Both the position numbers and the translations under genes were made by a program. The notes beneath the pieces are model-generated. The model did not search any database. It was not told where the DNA came from and worked only from the letters and a program-made list of their open reading frames with translations. From Glaciibacter superstes DSM 21135 (GTDB lineage Bacteria; Actinomycetota; Actinomycetes; Actinomycetales; Microbacteriaceae), in contig NZ_ATWH01000008.1 of the NCBI RefSeq assembly GCF_000421145.1, positions 62,001 to 126,000 of the forward strand: a stretch of 64,000 nucleotides of DNA, given 5' to 3'. Positions 49,161 through 58,354 of this stretch are shown here, in pieces. Numbering within the stretch: the first letter of the stretch is position 1; the number at the start of each line of letters is the position of its first letter.

Positions 49161-49218
49161 CGCGTGCGCCCATAGTGTCGCCTCCGGAGCGCTTGAGGCG
49201 ACACTTGGGGCGCACGCG
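49161..49218. terminator. Bidirectional hairpin between lipoyl and sufU genes
   Basis: CGCGTGCGCCC and AGTGTCGCCTC (49161-49184) pair with GAGGCGACACT and GGGCGCACGCG (49195-49218), interrupted by one AT/TG internal mismatch and closed by a ten-base loop. It lies between convergent genes; no U-tract. Confidence 0.75.
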
Positions 49219-49276
49219 TACGCTCGTCCCATCCGCCGGCTCGCCGATCGAACTCCCACCCGTTTATCGAGACGGC

Positions 49277-49719
49277 TCAGGCCACGTCGGCCAGGCAGCC
49301 CTCCAGCGCGACCCACGAGAGCATCGCGCACTTGACGCGCATCACGTACTTCGAGACGCCCTGGAAGACGACCGCGTCGCCGAGCAGGTCTTCGTCTGGT
49401 TCGCCGACACCGCGCGAGCGCATCATTGTGCGAAATTCGTCGATCGTCGTGTGCAGCTCCACCGTCGTCAGGCCGGGTGCGAGACCTGCCAAAACGGATG
49501 CTGACGCCTGCGAGATACTGCAGCCAGACCCGTGCCAGGCGAGCGACGCGATGCGGTCGGTGCCGGGCTCCATATCGATCTGCAGGGTGATCTCGTCGCC
49601 GCAGGTCGGGTTGCGCTCGAATCGCTGGGCATCCGCGTGCTCCAGTTCACCGAACCCGGTGCGCTGCTTCGAATGGTCGAGAATGACCTGCTGGTACAGG
49701 CCGGCAAGGGCATCGCTCA

Positions 49720-49720
<1 letters not shown>
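49277..49720 (-). CDS. sufU: SufU-type iron-sulfur cluster assembly protein
   Basis: 147 residues with the three conserved cysteines in NPTCGD, GSGCSIS and VKCAML and the Asp of the zinc/Fe-S site. The SufU insertion in the middle distinguishes it from IscU. It accepts sulfur from SufS. ATG overlaps the SufS stop (TGATG), so it is co-translated with sufS. The sufBCD genes are not in the window. Confidence 0.93.
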
Positions 49721-51099
<1,379 letters not shown>

Positions 51100-51204
51100 C
51101 TATAACCATTCTCCGCCCGTTGCTGTTCCGCAGCGTCCGTTTTCGCCGTATGACGACGGTCCGCGCCAGCTTGTTCCCTGTCACCGGCGCGAACCGCGCA
51201 TAAC

Positions 51205-51702
51205 TCAGGCGGTGACGGATGCCGCGCGTCGGTCGCGGTGCGCGGCCAGCGCCTCGACGACCAAGGCATGGTCGTCGCGCTGCGGCAGTCCGGAGACGCC
51301 GGCGATGCCCACGATCGAGTCGCGCACCAGGATGGGAAACGCTCCCCCGTGCGCCGCGTAGTCGCTGACGCTGAGTCGGGAATCGGTGTCGAAGTCACCA
51401 CCGGTGGACCGGAACCTCGTGCCGATCGCCAGCGATGAATGCCCGAACCGCCTGACGACGCGGAACTTGCGCTCCAGCCAGTCGTCGTTGTCAGCGGATG
51501 CGCCGGGCAAGCCAGCGTGGAACGCCCGCTGGTCGCCGAGCATGATCGCGATCGCAACCGGAAGCGCGCGCTCGCTGGCCAGTTGCACCAGATGGGTGCC
51601 GACCACCCAGGCGTCACCGTGGGCGAACGAATCGAACTGGATCTCGCGTTCCTGCTCGAGCAGCGCCGCAAGGGCCATCTTCTCGTCGTTCTCGTCGTTC
51701 AT
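51205..51702 (-). CDS. Heme-degrading domain (HbpS/GlcG, UPF0303-like) protein
   Basis: 165 residues of the PF03928 family: LASERALPVAIAIMLGDQRAFH, HSSLAIGTR and GAFPILVRDSIVGIAGVSGLPQRDDH. Members bind heme, cobalamin or small metabolites; the enzymatic role is unclear. ATG 51702 chosen; the frame is open to 51771. Stands alone between sufS and a KDPG-type aldolase gene on the same strand. Confidence 0.8.
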   Translation of the reverse strand: MNDENDEKMALAALLEQEREIQFDSFAHGDAWVVGTHLVQLASERALPVAIAIMLGDQRAFHAGLPGASADNDDWLERKFRVVRRFGHSSLAIGTRFRSTGGDFDTDSRLSVSDYAAHGGAFPILVRDSIVGIAGVSGLPQRDDHALVVEALAAHRDRRAASVTA

Positions 51703-51790
51703 GAGGCTCTGCTTTCGGTCGGTGGCGGCGTGCTGTACGTCTGTCCCACCGTACTTCGAACCGACGCGCAATCAGGCGGCACACGGCCGG

Positions 51791-52447
51791 CTACGCGGAG
51801 AGGTGACGACCCCACATGCGCACGTGCTCGTCGGTCACGCGCTCGATCGCAGAGCCGAGCGAAACGACGGCAGCACCTTTGGCGAGGAACTCCTCAGCGT
51901 TGGTCTCGTCGATGCCTCCCGTGGCCACGAACCGAGCCTTCGGGAACGGCCCGTGCAGCGCAGGGAACATGTCCGAGCCAACGATCGACGCCGGAAAGAG
52001 CTTCAGCCAGTTCAGCCCGAACGCACTCGCCTGCTGCACATCGGATGCCGTCATCACTCCGGGCAGGTGCGGCATCCCCCGCTCGAGACTGGCTGTCGCA
52101 ACCAGTGGGTCCCAGCCCGGTGCGACGGTGAACGCCGCGCCGGCATCCGCCACCGTCGCGGCCAGCTCCGCCGAGATGACCGTGCCTGCGCCGACGGGGC
52201 GACCCTGGGCCGCACCGGCCTCGACAGTCGCGCGCAACGAGGCCAGCGATCGGTCATCCTGAACCGGAACCTCCACCAACGCAAAGCCCATCTCCCACGC
52301 ACGCTCCGCCAACTCGACAGTGCGCTCAGGGGTGTAGCCGCGGAGGATCGCCATCGTGTTCGCGTCTGAGAACCAGCCGTCGAACGAGGCCTGGCTCTCG
52401 GCCACCGTCACAGCGCCATTCAGTTCAGTCGCGTTCGAATCCGTCAC
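51791..52447 (-). CDS. Second KDPG/KDPGal-type aldolase
   Basis: 218 residues: catalytic Glu in LVEVPVQDD, Schiff-base Lys in WLKLFPAS and phosphate loop VATGGI. More like the 2-keto-3-deoxy-6-phosphogalactonate (DgoA) branch than the copy at 8768-9418 (TMAILRGYTPE rather than RIVPVVEI). GTG 52447 has GGAG eight bases upstream. A long palindrome lies 90 bases upstream. No kinase or dehydratase accompanies it. Confidence 0.88.
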   Translation of the reverse strand: MTDSNATELNGAVTVAESQASFDGWFSDANTMAILRGYTPERTVELAERAWEMGFALVEVPVQDDRSLASLRATVEAGAAQGRPVGAGTVISAELAATVADAGAAFTVAPGWDPLVATASLERGMPHLPGVMTASDVQQASAFGLNWLKLFPASIVGSDMFPALHGPFPKARFVATGGIDETNAEEFLAKGAAVVSLGSAIERVTDEHVRMWGRHLSA

Positions 52448-52535
52448 AGCGGTGCTCCATTCTCGGTCGAGCCTCGTCCAACTGAGACTAGCGTTTCGAC
52501 CTCTGCGTGCCGCAGCTTCGCCAACTCGGGCGGTA

Positions 52536-52615
52536 CACAACCGCTGCGATTTTCACCATTCGGCCCTGAATCGGGGCCGAATGGTGCCCCTCAAGCGAAA
52601 AATGCAGCAGTTGTG
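52536..52615. repeat. 80-bp nested palindrome in a divergent intergenic region
   Basis: Inner arms 52555-52566 and 52574-52585 (ACCATTCGGCCC) pair perfectly around a seven-base loop; outer arms 52536-52554 and 52597-52615 pair at 16 of 19 positions with an 11-base asymmetric bulge. Unlike the other palindromes it lies between divergent genes, so a terminator role is unlikely; a mobile palindromic repeat or regulatory RNA structure is possible. It is the main content of the 302-base gap 52448-52750. Confidence 0.7.
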
Positions 52616-52648
52616 AAGACGATCGTGCCCGTCGACCACCGAACGAGC

Positions 52649-52699
52649 GCCAGCGATAGTGCCAGCGACTAATGCCACCGACTAATGCCAGCGGGTGAA
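52649..52699. repeat. Four tandem 12-13-bp repeats
   Basis: Units GCCAGCGATAGT, GCCAGCGACTAAT, GCCACCGACTAAT and GCCAGCGGGTGAA follow each other in the promoter region of the small membrane protein gene at 52751. Confidence 0.65.
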
Positions 52700-52750
52700 A
52701 GCCACTGCGCCAGCGGCTACCCTGAACTGACACCGATTGGAACACGCTCC

Positions 52751-52960
52751 GTGAAGCACTGGTCTTTCAACACGTTCGCCCTCTCCGGCTTCGCCGGCAG
52801 TTCACTGGCCGTTCTGCTGCTCGTCGTCAATGCGCTCACACAGAACCGTTACCTTGCGGTCCTGCTCCCGATCGCGATCGTCGCGCTGCTCGTCGGCGGC
52901 TTCATGTCGGTGCGCGCCCATCTGTTGTGGATTCGCGGTCGCGGCAATCCCCTGCCCTGA
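52751..52960 (+). CDS. Small two-span membrane protein
   Basis: 69 residues from GTG 52751 (VKHWSFNTFALSGFAGSSLAVLL...), with two hydrophobic helices (about 12-30 and 38-56) and a basic, Pro-ending C-terminus. No family recognised. A longer in-frame reading from 52685 runs into the tandem repeats and is less likely. TACCCT near 52718 could be the -10 box. Confidence 0.55.
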   Translation: MKHWSFNTFALSGFAGSSLAVLLLVVNALTQNRYLAVLLPIAIVALLVGGFMSVRAHLLWIRGRGNPLP

Positions 52961-53073
52961 TTGCGCGGTCAGCACCGTTGATGCCGGCAAACGGATGCCC
53001 GCTTCAATTCGCTCCACCGGTGCTGCACACTGGTCACAGCCGAGAACCCCGCTGACCGGCACACGGAGAGACG

Positions 53074-53988
53074 ATGCCAGAGCCCACGACGGATCCCGCG
53101 CGGTCGACGCGCGCCGAACGTCGCCCCGCCGGTCGCCGTCCGCTGCGTCAGCGTCGCGTTCTCGTCTCCCTCGCCGCACTCGCCGCGGTCCTGATCGTCG
53201 GGTCGGTCACCGTGCAGGCCTTCCGCGCCGCCGCGCAATCTGAGTACACCTCCGCCCAATCGGCTCTCAGCGAGCAGCAGGAGAATGCCGCAGGGCCACT
53301 GGATACCGCCCATGATGCGCTCGACGAGGCACAGGACGCCTTCGACGACAGCAAGGGAAAGGTGCTCGACGAAGACCCCCGCGAGTCTCTCGCAACGGCC
53401 ATCGACGACGCGACCGATCGCATCCGCTCGGTTGATCGTGAGCTCGCTGCCTCGGAGGACGCGATCGCGCGCGCGCCGGATGACGGTTTCTTCTCGCCCG
53501 GGATCGCACTACGGCAGGGTGCGACGGAGCTGGCCGCCTTCCGGCTTGATGCGGCACAAGACCTGGCCGATGTGCCCGAATCGCTGGCCGGGCCGGTGAA
53601 GGCGGTGACGGATGCCGTGGCAGCGTGGCAGGCGGAGCAAGACCGCATCCTCGCCTCGCGGTACACGAACAACGTCTGGGCCGCCGGCTGGATCCCTGAA
53701 CTCGATGCCTGCCAGGGCTCCGTCGATCTCTCCGCCAACTACGGTCTCGCCGCCATCGCTGAGCACTGGTCGTGTGGCGGGAAAGACTTCCCAGACGACG
53801 CCGGAACGATCATCACGCTGACCGGCGTGCGCGCGGGCACCTACCGGGTCGAGGGCATCGTCGCGATGCTGAACCAGAACACGGCAACCACGGCCGACCT
53901 GCCGACCGGCTACGACCTCCTCTACCAGACCTGCCAGGACGGCCAGTCGTCGACCATGTCGATGACGGCGCTCACCAAGATCGGCTGA
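53074..53988 (+). CDS. Membrane-anchored coiled-coil hypothetical protein
   Basis: 304 residues: Arg/Pro-rich cytoplasmic N-terminus (1-28), one membrane anchor (about 29-50), an Ala/Asp/Glu-rich heptad region (55-165, likely coiled coil), and an extracytoplasmic C-terminal domain with three cysteines (DACQG, HWSCGG, YQTCQD) and WIPELD. ATG 53074 follows GGAGAG. No enzyme motif seen. Function unknown; topology suggests a cell-surface structural or sensor protein. Confidence 0.75.
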   Translation: MPEPTTDPARSTRAERRPAGRRPLRQRRVLVSLAALAAVLIVGSVTVQAFRAAAQSEYTSAQSALSEQQENAAGPLDTAHDALDEAQDAFDDSKGKVLDEDPRESLATAIDDATDRIRSVDRELAASEDAIARAPDDGFFSPGIALRQGATELAAFRLDAAQDLADVPESLAGPVKAVTDAVAAWQAEQDRILASRYTNNVWAAGWIPELDACQGSVDLSANYGLAAIAEHWSCGGKDFPDDAGTIITLTGVRAGTYRVEGIVAMLNQNTATTADLPTGYDLLYQTCQDGQSSTMSMTALTKIG

Positions 53989-54021
53989 GCGCCGGGCCTC
54001 AGCCGCCGAAGAGGCTTCGCG

Positions 54022-54047
54022 CGGCGCATGCGCGGGAACTGCGCCAC
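54022..54047. repeat. Possible remnant of the GC palindrome family
   Basis: CGGCGCATGCGCGGGAACTG resembles the right arm of the palindrome family at 20914-20938 and 26493-26517. The left arm is absent. Similarity is judged by eye and could be chance in GC-rich DNA. Confidence 0.3.
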
Positions 54048-54096
54048 TGCGCTGCACGTGTGCCACCCGCGCAGCCCGACCCGATACGGTTTCGCA

Positions 54097-54516
54097 ATGC
54101 CAACAAAACCCGGGTCGACGCATGGGCGGCGTCGACCGGCGCTGCTCGTCGTCGGCATCCTGACGATCGCAGCGGGCCACCTGGTGCATTTCACGATGAC
54201 GGATGCCGCTGGTCAACTGGCTGCCGACGCGCTCTACGCCGTGCTCGCCTATCTGGTGATCGCGCTCGCATTCCCGGTGCTGCGGCGTGCCCTCGTTGCC
54301 GTGATCGCCTTCGCGGCCTGCGCCCTCATCGAGCTCTTCCAGCTCACGGATGTGCCACTGCTCCTCGCCGAAGCCTTCCCACCCGCGCGCCTCGTGCTCG
54401 GAACCACCTTCGCACCTCTCGACCTCGTTGCCTACGCGGTTGGCGTGGTGGCGGCGTGCATCCTCGACGGGCTCGCCCGACGCACTCGCCGAGAATCGCC
54501 CACCGCGCCGAGTTGA
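54097..54516 (+). CDS. DUF2809-family membrane protein
   Basis: 139 residues with four membrane segments and the characteristic ALIELFQLTDVPLLLAEAFP and DLVAYAVGV stretches of DUF2809. ATG 54097 is exactly six bases after a TACGGT -10 box (54085-54090) and has no Shine-Dalgarno, suggesting a leaderless mRNA. The frame is open upstream to 54028 without a good start. Function unknown. Confidence 0.8.
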   Translation: MPTKPGSTHGRRRPALLVVGILTIAAGHLVHFTMTDAAGQLAADALYAVLAYLVIALAFPVLRRALVAVIAFAACALIELFQLTDVPLLLAEAFPPARLVLGTTFAPLDLVAYAVGVVAACILDGLARRTRRESPTAPS

Positions 54517-54685
54517 CCCGCTACACCGGCGATTCGCGGCGCGAACGGCGATTCCAGGGGAAATCGGGCGCGCACCGCCCCTTGCCGACCGCTCCCACCG
54601 CCGAAGCAGGTGCCCTCGTCGAGAATCGCCGTTTGCGCCGACTTGACCCGGCACACCAGCGACAATCGGCGCGAACAGCGATTCC
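54491..54685. repeat. Pair of ~65-bp direct repeats (about 80% identical)
   Basis: 54491-54555 and 54621-54685 align without gaps at 52 of 65 positions; each begins GAGAATCGCC, includes TTGACCCG and GGCGCGAAC, and ends CGATTCC. The copies contain inverted GAATCGCC/GGCGATTC elements. They fill the 249-base gap between two convergent genes. Confidence 0.65.
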
Positions 54686-54689
54686 GGGC

Positions 54690-54752
54690 GGCGAACGGCG
54701 ACCGGCAGGCGGTGACCGGCGACCGGCAGGCGGCGAACGGCGACCGGCGCCG
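54690..54752. repeat. Three tandem 21-bp GC-rich repeats
   Basis: Units start at 54690, 54711 and 54732; the common part is CGGCGACCGGC. They lie directly 3' of the MFS gene stop (54766, minus strand) and next to the direct repeats; a likely variable-number tandem repeat. Confidence 0.65.
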
Positions 54753-54765
54753 GCCCGCAGCGCCC

Positions 54766-56076
54766 TCAGTCGACCGCCGAGCGAAGCAGGGTGCCGCGCC
54801 GCAGCCAGCCCAATGCCGCAACGAGCACGCCCGGCACCGCCGCCACCAGCAGCGCCGACTCGTAGCCGAGCGTCTCCACCAACTGACCAGAGCTGGCCTG
54901 GCCGATTCCGATGCCGACAGTGACCGCCGTGGTGACCCACCCGAACGCCTCTGCAGAGTATCGGTCTGGCGCCACGCGATCGACGAGCAGCGAGTGCAGC
55001 GTCGCCTGCGGCGTGATCATCAACCCGGAGACCAGTAGCGCGACGGTAAGCCACAACAATCCGTGAGTCAGGCCCATCACGCCCACCAGAATCGCGAATG
55101 CGCCGAGCAGCACCGGCCCGCGCAGGTGCAGGGCGCGCGGCCACGGGTGGGCGGCGTAGAAGATGCCGAAGATGACCGAGGTGATCGACCACACGCCGAG
55201 CAGGACTCCGCCGAGAGCCGGGTACCCCGCCTCGATCGCCGCTGCAGGAATGGCGACTTCACCGAACCCGATCACAATTCCGAACCCGAAGACCAGCAGA
55301 ATCATGGTCTGCACCCCCGGGCGACGGATGAGCTGGGTCGCCTTCCCTGACCCGCTCTCGACCTGCCGCGACGGCCGCCACCTCCGCACGACCGGTGCCG
55401 CGATGAACAGCGTGGTTCCGACGAAGAACAGCGACACAGTGACGACAAGTCCTGCGGCGGGCACCGCGCTGGTCGCCAGCAGCCCTGCCAGCGCTGGCCC
55501 GAGGATGAAGAACGTCTCCAGGCTGATCGCCTCGTAGGTGTACGCGGCCTCACGCACCGAGCCGGCCGGCAGCATCCGCCCCCACAGCCCACGCGATGCG
55601 GGAGAGATCGCGGGCTGCGTGAGTCCGAAGGCGAAGGCCGCCACGATCAGCACCGGCAGAGGCGCGTGAGCCTCGATGGCAATGAAAACGGATGCCGCGA
55701 TGGGCAGGAAGACGAGCAGGATCGTGCCGAGACTGCGCGTCGGCCCGAACCGGTCGATGAGCTTGCCCTGGCTGACTGATCCGACAGCAAGCCCGAAGAG
55801 GGCGGCGCCGCTGACAAAGCCGGCGTCGCTGAATGTTCCGGTGGTGCGCTGCACGTAGAACAGGAGCGAGATGCTGCCCATCGCGATCGGCAGCCGCGCC
55901 AGGAGGGAGGCGAGTACCGGCCAGACCATGCCCCTGGTACGAAATGCGGCGGCGTAGTCGGCGCGCGACGCGCCGTGCTGCTCGGGAGCCAGGGCAGAGG
56001 TATGACCCGCGGAGCCAGCTGCGTCACCGGAGTGCACACCGGCGGCATCCGTTTCAGGGTCCTCGTCTCGTGGCAC
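54766..56076 (-). CDS. Major facilitator superfamily transporter
   Basis: 436 residues, about 12 membrane segments after a ~45-residue hydrophilic N-terminus. GKLIDRFGPTRSLG matches the MFS loop 2-3 motif. YajR/DHA-like pattern, with ISPASRGLWGRMLP in the first half. GTG 56076 is six bases after TAGCGT on the minus strand, so it may be leaderless. Divergent from acylphosphatase. Substrate unknown; drug or metabolite efflux is typical. Confidence 0.85.
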   Translation of the reverse strand: MPRDEDPETDAAGVHSGDAAGSAGHTSALAPEQHGASRADYAAAFRTRGMVWPVLASLLARLPIAMGSISLLFYVQRTTGTFSDAGFVSGAALFGLAVGSVSQGKLIDRFGPTRSLGTILLVFLPIAASVFIAIEAHAPLPVLIVAAFAFGLTQPAISPASRGLWGRMLPAGSVREAAYTYEAISLETFFILGPALAGLLATSAVPAAGLVVTVSLFFVGTTLFIAAPVVRRWRPSRQVESGSGKATQLIRRPGVQTMILLVFGFGIVIGFGEVAIPAAAIEAGYPALGGVLLGVWSITSVIFGIFYAAHPWPRALHLRGPVLLGAFAILVGVMGLTHGLLWLTVALLVSGLMITPQATLHSLLVDRVAPDRYSAEAFGWVTTAVTVGIGIGQASSGQLVETLGYESALLVAAVPGVLVAALGWLRRGTLLRSAVD

Positions 56077-56136
56077 TGTTAAACGCTAGTGCACTCCCCC
56101 GACACGCACCGCGCGCCCGAGGAGCAGAATGGCGGG

Positions 56137-56415
56137 ATGGGAACGATGATCCGTCAACATGTCGTGGTGCACGGGATGGTGCAGGGTGTCGGCTTCCGCT
56201 ACTCGGCGCGGCAACAGGCCACTCGGCTCGGCATCACCGGGTTCGCCCGCAATCAGCAGGACGGAACCGTCGAACTCGAGATCGAGGGTGGCAGCGCAGC
56301 GGTCGAACGGATGCTGGACTGGCTGCGATCCGGCCCGCGCGGCGCCGTCGTCGAATCGGTCGACACCTCAGAGCTGCGGCCGACCGGTGACGACGACTTC
56401 CGCATCACCTTCTGA
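56137..56415 (+). CDS. acyP: Acylphosphatase
   Basis: 92 residues with the complete acylphosphatase signature: GMVQGVGFRYSARQQA (catalytic Arg) and GFARNQQDGTVELEIEG (catalytic Asn). Hydrolyses acyl phosphates such as 1,3-bisphosphoglycerate. Start ATG 56137 or 56146; the frame is open upstream to 56089. Monocistronic between two MFS genes. Confidence 0.92.
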   Translation: MGTMIRQHVVVHGMVQGVGFRYSARQQATRLGITGFARNQQDGTVELEIEGGSAAVERMLDWLRSGPRGAVVESVDTSELRPTGDDDFRITF

Positions 56416-56455
56416 GGCTGAAGCGCCTCTGGCATCCCAGCGGGGCGCGCCGCGA

Positions 56456-57673
56456 CTACGCCTGATCGATCTGCAGCGACGCCGTCACCGGCCGCGGCTC
56501 TCGCCCGAACACAATCGCGACGCCGGACGTCACCAGGCAGAGCAGCACGAGCACTGGCGCAGCCACATCGATCGCCACGCGCAGTCCGACTGACGTCGCC
56601 ACCACTCCGACAGCGACCGCAATGATGCCCTGCGCCAGATAGGCAACCAGGTACACCGCCGAGAGCGTGGCTGCTCGGTGTCGTGACGGCGCATGCTGGT
56701 TCACCAGGCCAAGCCCGCCAAGGAACAGTAAGCCGTATCCGATGCCGGCCGTCACCGACATGAGTGCGAACACTCCGAGCGACGAAGTCGTTGCGCTCAC
56801 CGCGAGCAACCCGACGGCGAGTGCGGAAATCACTCCCCCGCTCATGACGCTGACCCGCGCCGGCACGCGCCTGGCGGCCAGCGCTGTCAGCCCGATGACA
56901 ACGGATGTGATGGCCAGGACCGAGCCTGTTACCAGCGAGTTCTCGGTGTGGATCAGGTCTTGGGCGATCTGTGCACCCAGGGAGAGCAGCACCGCACCGA
57001 CCGCGAACCCGGCCGTCACCGCCAACGACGCCGCCGTCACGACGCCGCGCAGCCGAGCCGGGATGCGGATCGGACGGGGACGCCAGCGTGCGCTGTCTTC
57101 CGTTCCCCGCACATGCCGCGGCACGTACAGCACCGCGACGAATACGAGTACGCCAACGCCGAACAACACCCAGTAGCTGAGCTGGCGCGGAGCAGGGGCG
57201 TACTCCACCAGGGCACCGGCGACGATGGTCGCCAGGGCAAGGCCGAGCGCCGTGGCGACCGTGTTCACTGAGCTGGCTCGCGCTGTTCCGCCGCGGGCGT
57301 TGAACTCCACCATCGCAGCGCTTGCCGGCGACATGGCCAGGCCGACGCCGATGCCCTGCAGGGCCCTCGCGACGAACAGCCACGCGACATCCGTTGCCAC
57401 GGCGAATATCACCGCACCGGCCAACAGGACGGCCACCCCGACAAGCAGGGTGCTCCGGCGCCCGATGTGGTCTGAGATGCTGCCGAAAATCACCAACACC
57501 ACCACGAGTGCGATCGGGTAGACGGCGAAGAGCGACGTGATGACCGTCGGAGAGAGGTTCCAGTCGCGGGCATAGACCGGGTAGATCATCGACGGTGCGG
57601 CGCTCGCCCAGAGCGCAAGCATGGCGACGGATGCCGCGGTCCAGAAGCTGATCCTGGTGCGAATGGTTGACAT
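56456..57673 (-). CDS. MFS efflux transporter
   Basis: 405 residues, 12 membrane segments, with motif GSISDHIGRRSTLLVG in loop 2-3 and ALQGIGVGLAMSPASAAMVEF as in drug:proton antiporters. ATG 57673 has GAGGAG upstream; the long upstream in-frame extension to 58321 runs antisense to the regulator gene and is not coding. Divergent from an HxlR regulator, a typical regulator-efflux pair. Confidence 0.9.
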   Translation of the reverse strand: MSTIRTRISFWTAASVAMLALWASAAPSMIYPVYARDWNLSPTVITSLFAVYPIALVVVLVIFGSISDHIGRRSTLLVGVAVLLAGAVIFAVATDVAWLFVARALQGIGVGLAMSPASAAMVEFNARGGTARASSVNTVATALGLALATIVAGALVEYAPAPRQLSYWVLFGVGVLVFVAVLYVPRHVRGTEDSARWRPRPIRIPARLRGVVTAASLAVTAGFAVGAVLLSLGAQIAQDLIHTENSLVTGSVLAITSVVIGLTALAARRVPARVSVMSGGVISALAVGLLAVSATTSSLGVFALMSVTAGIGYGLLFLGGLGLVNQHAPSRHRAATLSAVYLVAYLAQGIIAVAVGVVATSVGLRVAIDVAAPVLVLLCLVTSGVAIVFGREPRPVTASLQIDQA

Positions 57674-57768
57674 GGGCGGCTCCTCGAACGATCGTGATGC
57701 AGTGTGCCGGTGCGCTGCCGGGCGCGAGGGCCCCCGAAGTTGCGTGCGTGTCACGCTAGCACCCTGAG

Positions 57769-57799
57769 TTGGATTCTCAAAGTTAGACCTTGGTACACT
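57769..57799 (+). promoter_or_regulatory. Promoter of the HxlR/MenC-like operon (leaderless)
   Basis: TTGGAT (57769-57774) and TACACT (57794-57799), spacing 19. The -10 box ends six bases before ATG 57806 with no Shine-Dalgarno, so the mRNA probably starts at the ATG. Confidence 0.5.
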
Positions 57800-57805
57800 G
57801 AATTC

Positions 57806-58354
57806 ATGCCGAATCAAGCAGAGCCAAAACACCAGAAGGCCGAGGCGCGTTGTTCGATCGCTCGCACGGTGCAGGTGCTCGGTGACCGCTGGTCGATTCT
57901 CATCGTGCGCGAGATCTTCCGGGGGCGCACCCGGTTCAGTGACTTCCGGTCCGTGCTGGGCATTCCGAGCGACGTGCTCACTGCGCGCCTGGCGGTGCTC
58001 CAGGGCAGCGGCATCCTCGAGCGACGCTCGTACCGTGAGCCAGGTGCTCGTGAGCGTTTCGATTACCACCTCACACCGGCTGGCAACGATCTGCTCCCCG
58101 TGCTCGGATCGCTGACGCAGTGGGGTGACGCACATCGTCCGACCGGCTTCGGCCCGAACCGTGTCTACCGGCGCGCAAGCACAGGTGAACGCGTGCATGT
58201 GGCCTTCGTCACCGCAGACGGCGATGTGGTCGCCGACGAGGAGATCGAGATCGCACCTGGTCCTGGCGAGCCAGACCCGCGGGTACAGGCAGTGCACCCG
58301 CTCGCCGCGGTGGGGCATCATGGTGACAACCCCGAATCCCCTCGAACGGAATGA
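57806..58354 (+). CDS. HxlR-family transcriptional regulator
   Basis: 182 residues: MarR-like winged helix with CSIARTVQVLGDRWSILIVREIF and SDVLTARLAVLQGSGILERR, followed by a ~65-residue C-terminal extension beyond the usual HxlR length. ATG 57806 chosen from the -10 spacing. Its stop overlaps the MenC-like start by ATGA, so both are co-expressed; it is also divergent from the MFS efflux gene. Confidence 0.9.
   Translation: MPNQAEPKHQKAEARCSIARTVQVLGDRWSILIVREIFRGRTRFSDFRSVLGIPSDVLTARLAVLQGSGILERRSYREPGARERFDYHLTPAGNDLLPVLGSLTQWGDAHRPTGFGPNRVYRRASTGERVHVAFVTADGDVVADEEIEIAPGPGEPDPRVQAVHPLAAVGHHGDNPESPRTE

Noticed and set aside
49139..49276. Continuation of the lipoyl gene as a frameshifted E2
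   Set aside because: Downstream sequence is a hairpin and then the sufU gene; no subunit-binding or acyltransferase domain is present in any frame.
57674..58321. N-terminal extension of the MFS protein at 56456 up to 58321
   Set aside because: It is antisense to the HxlR gene, and a well-spaced GAGGAG precedes ATG 57673.
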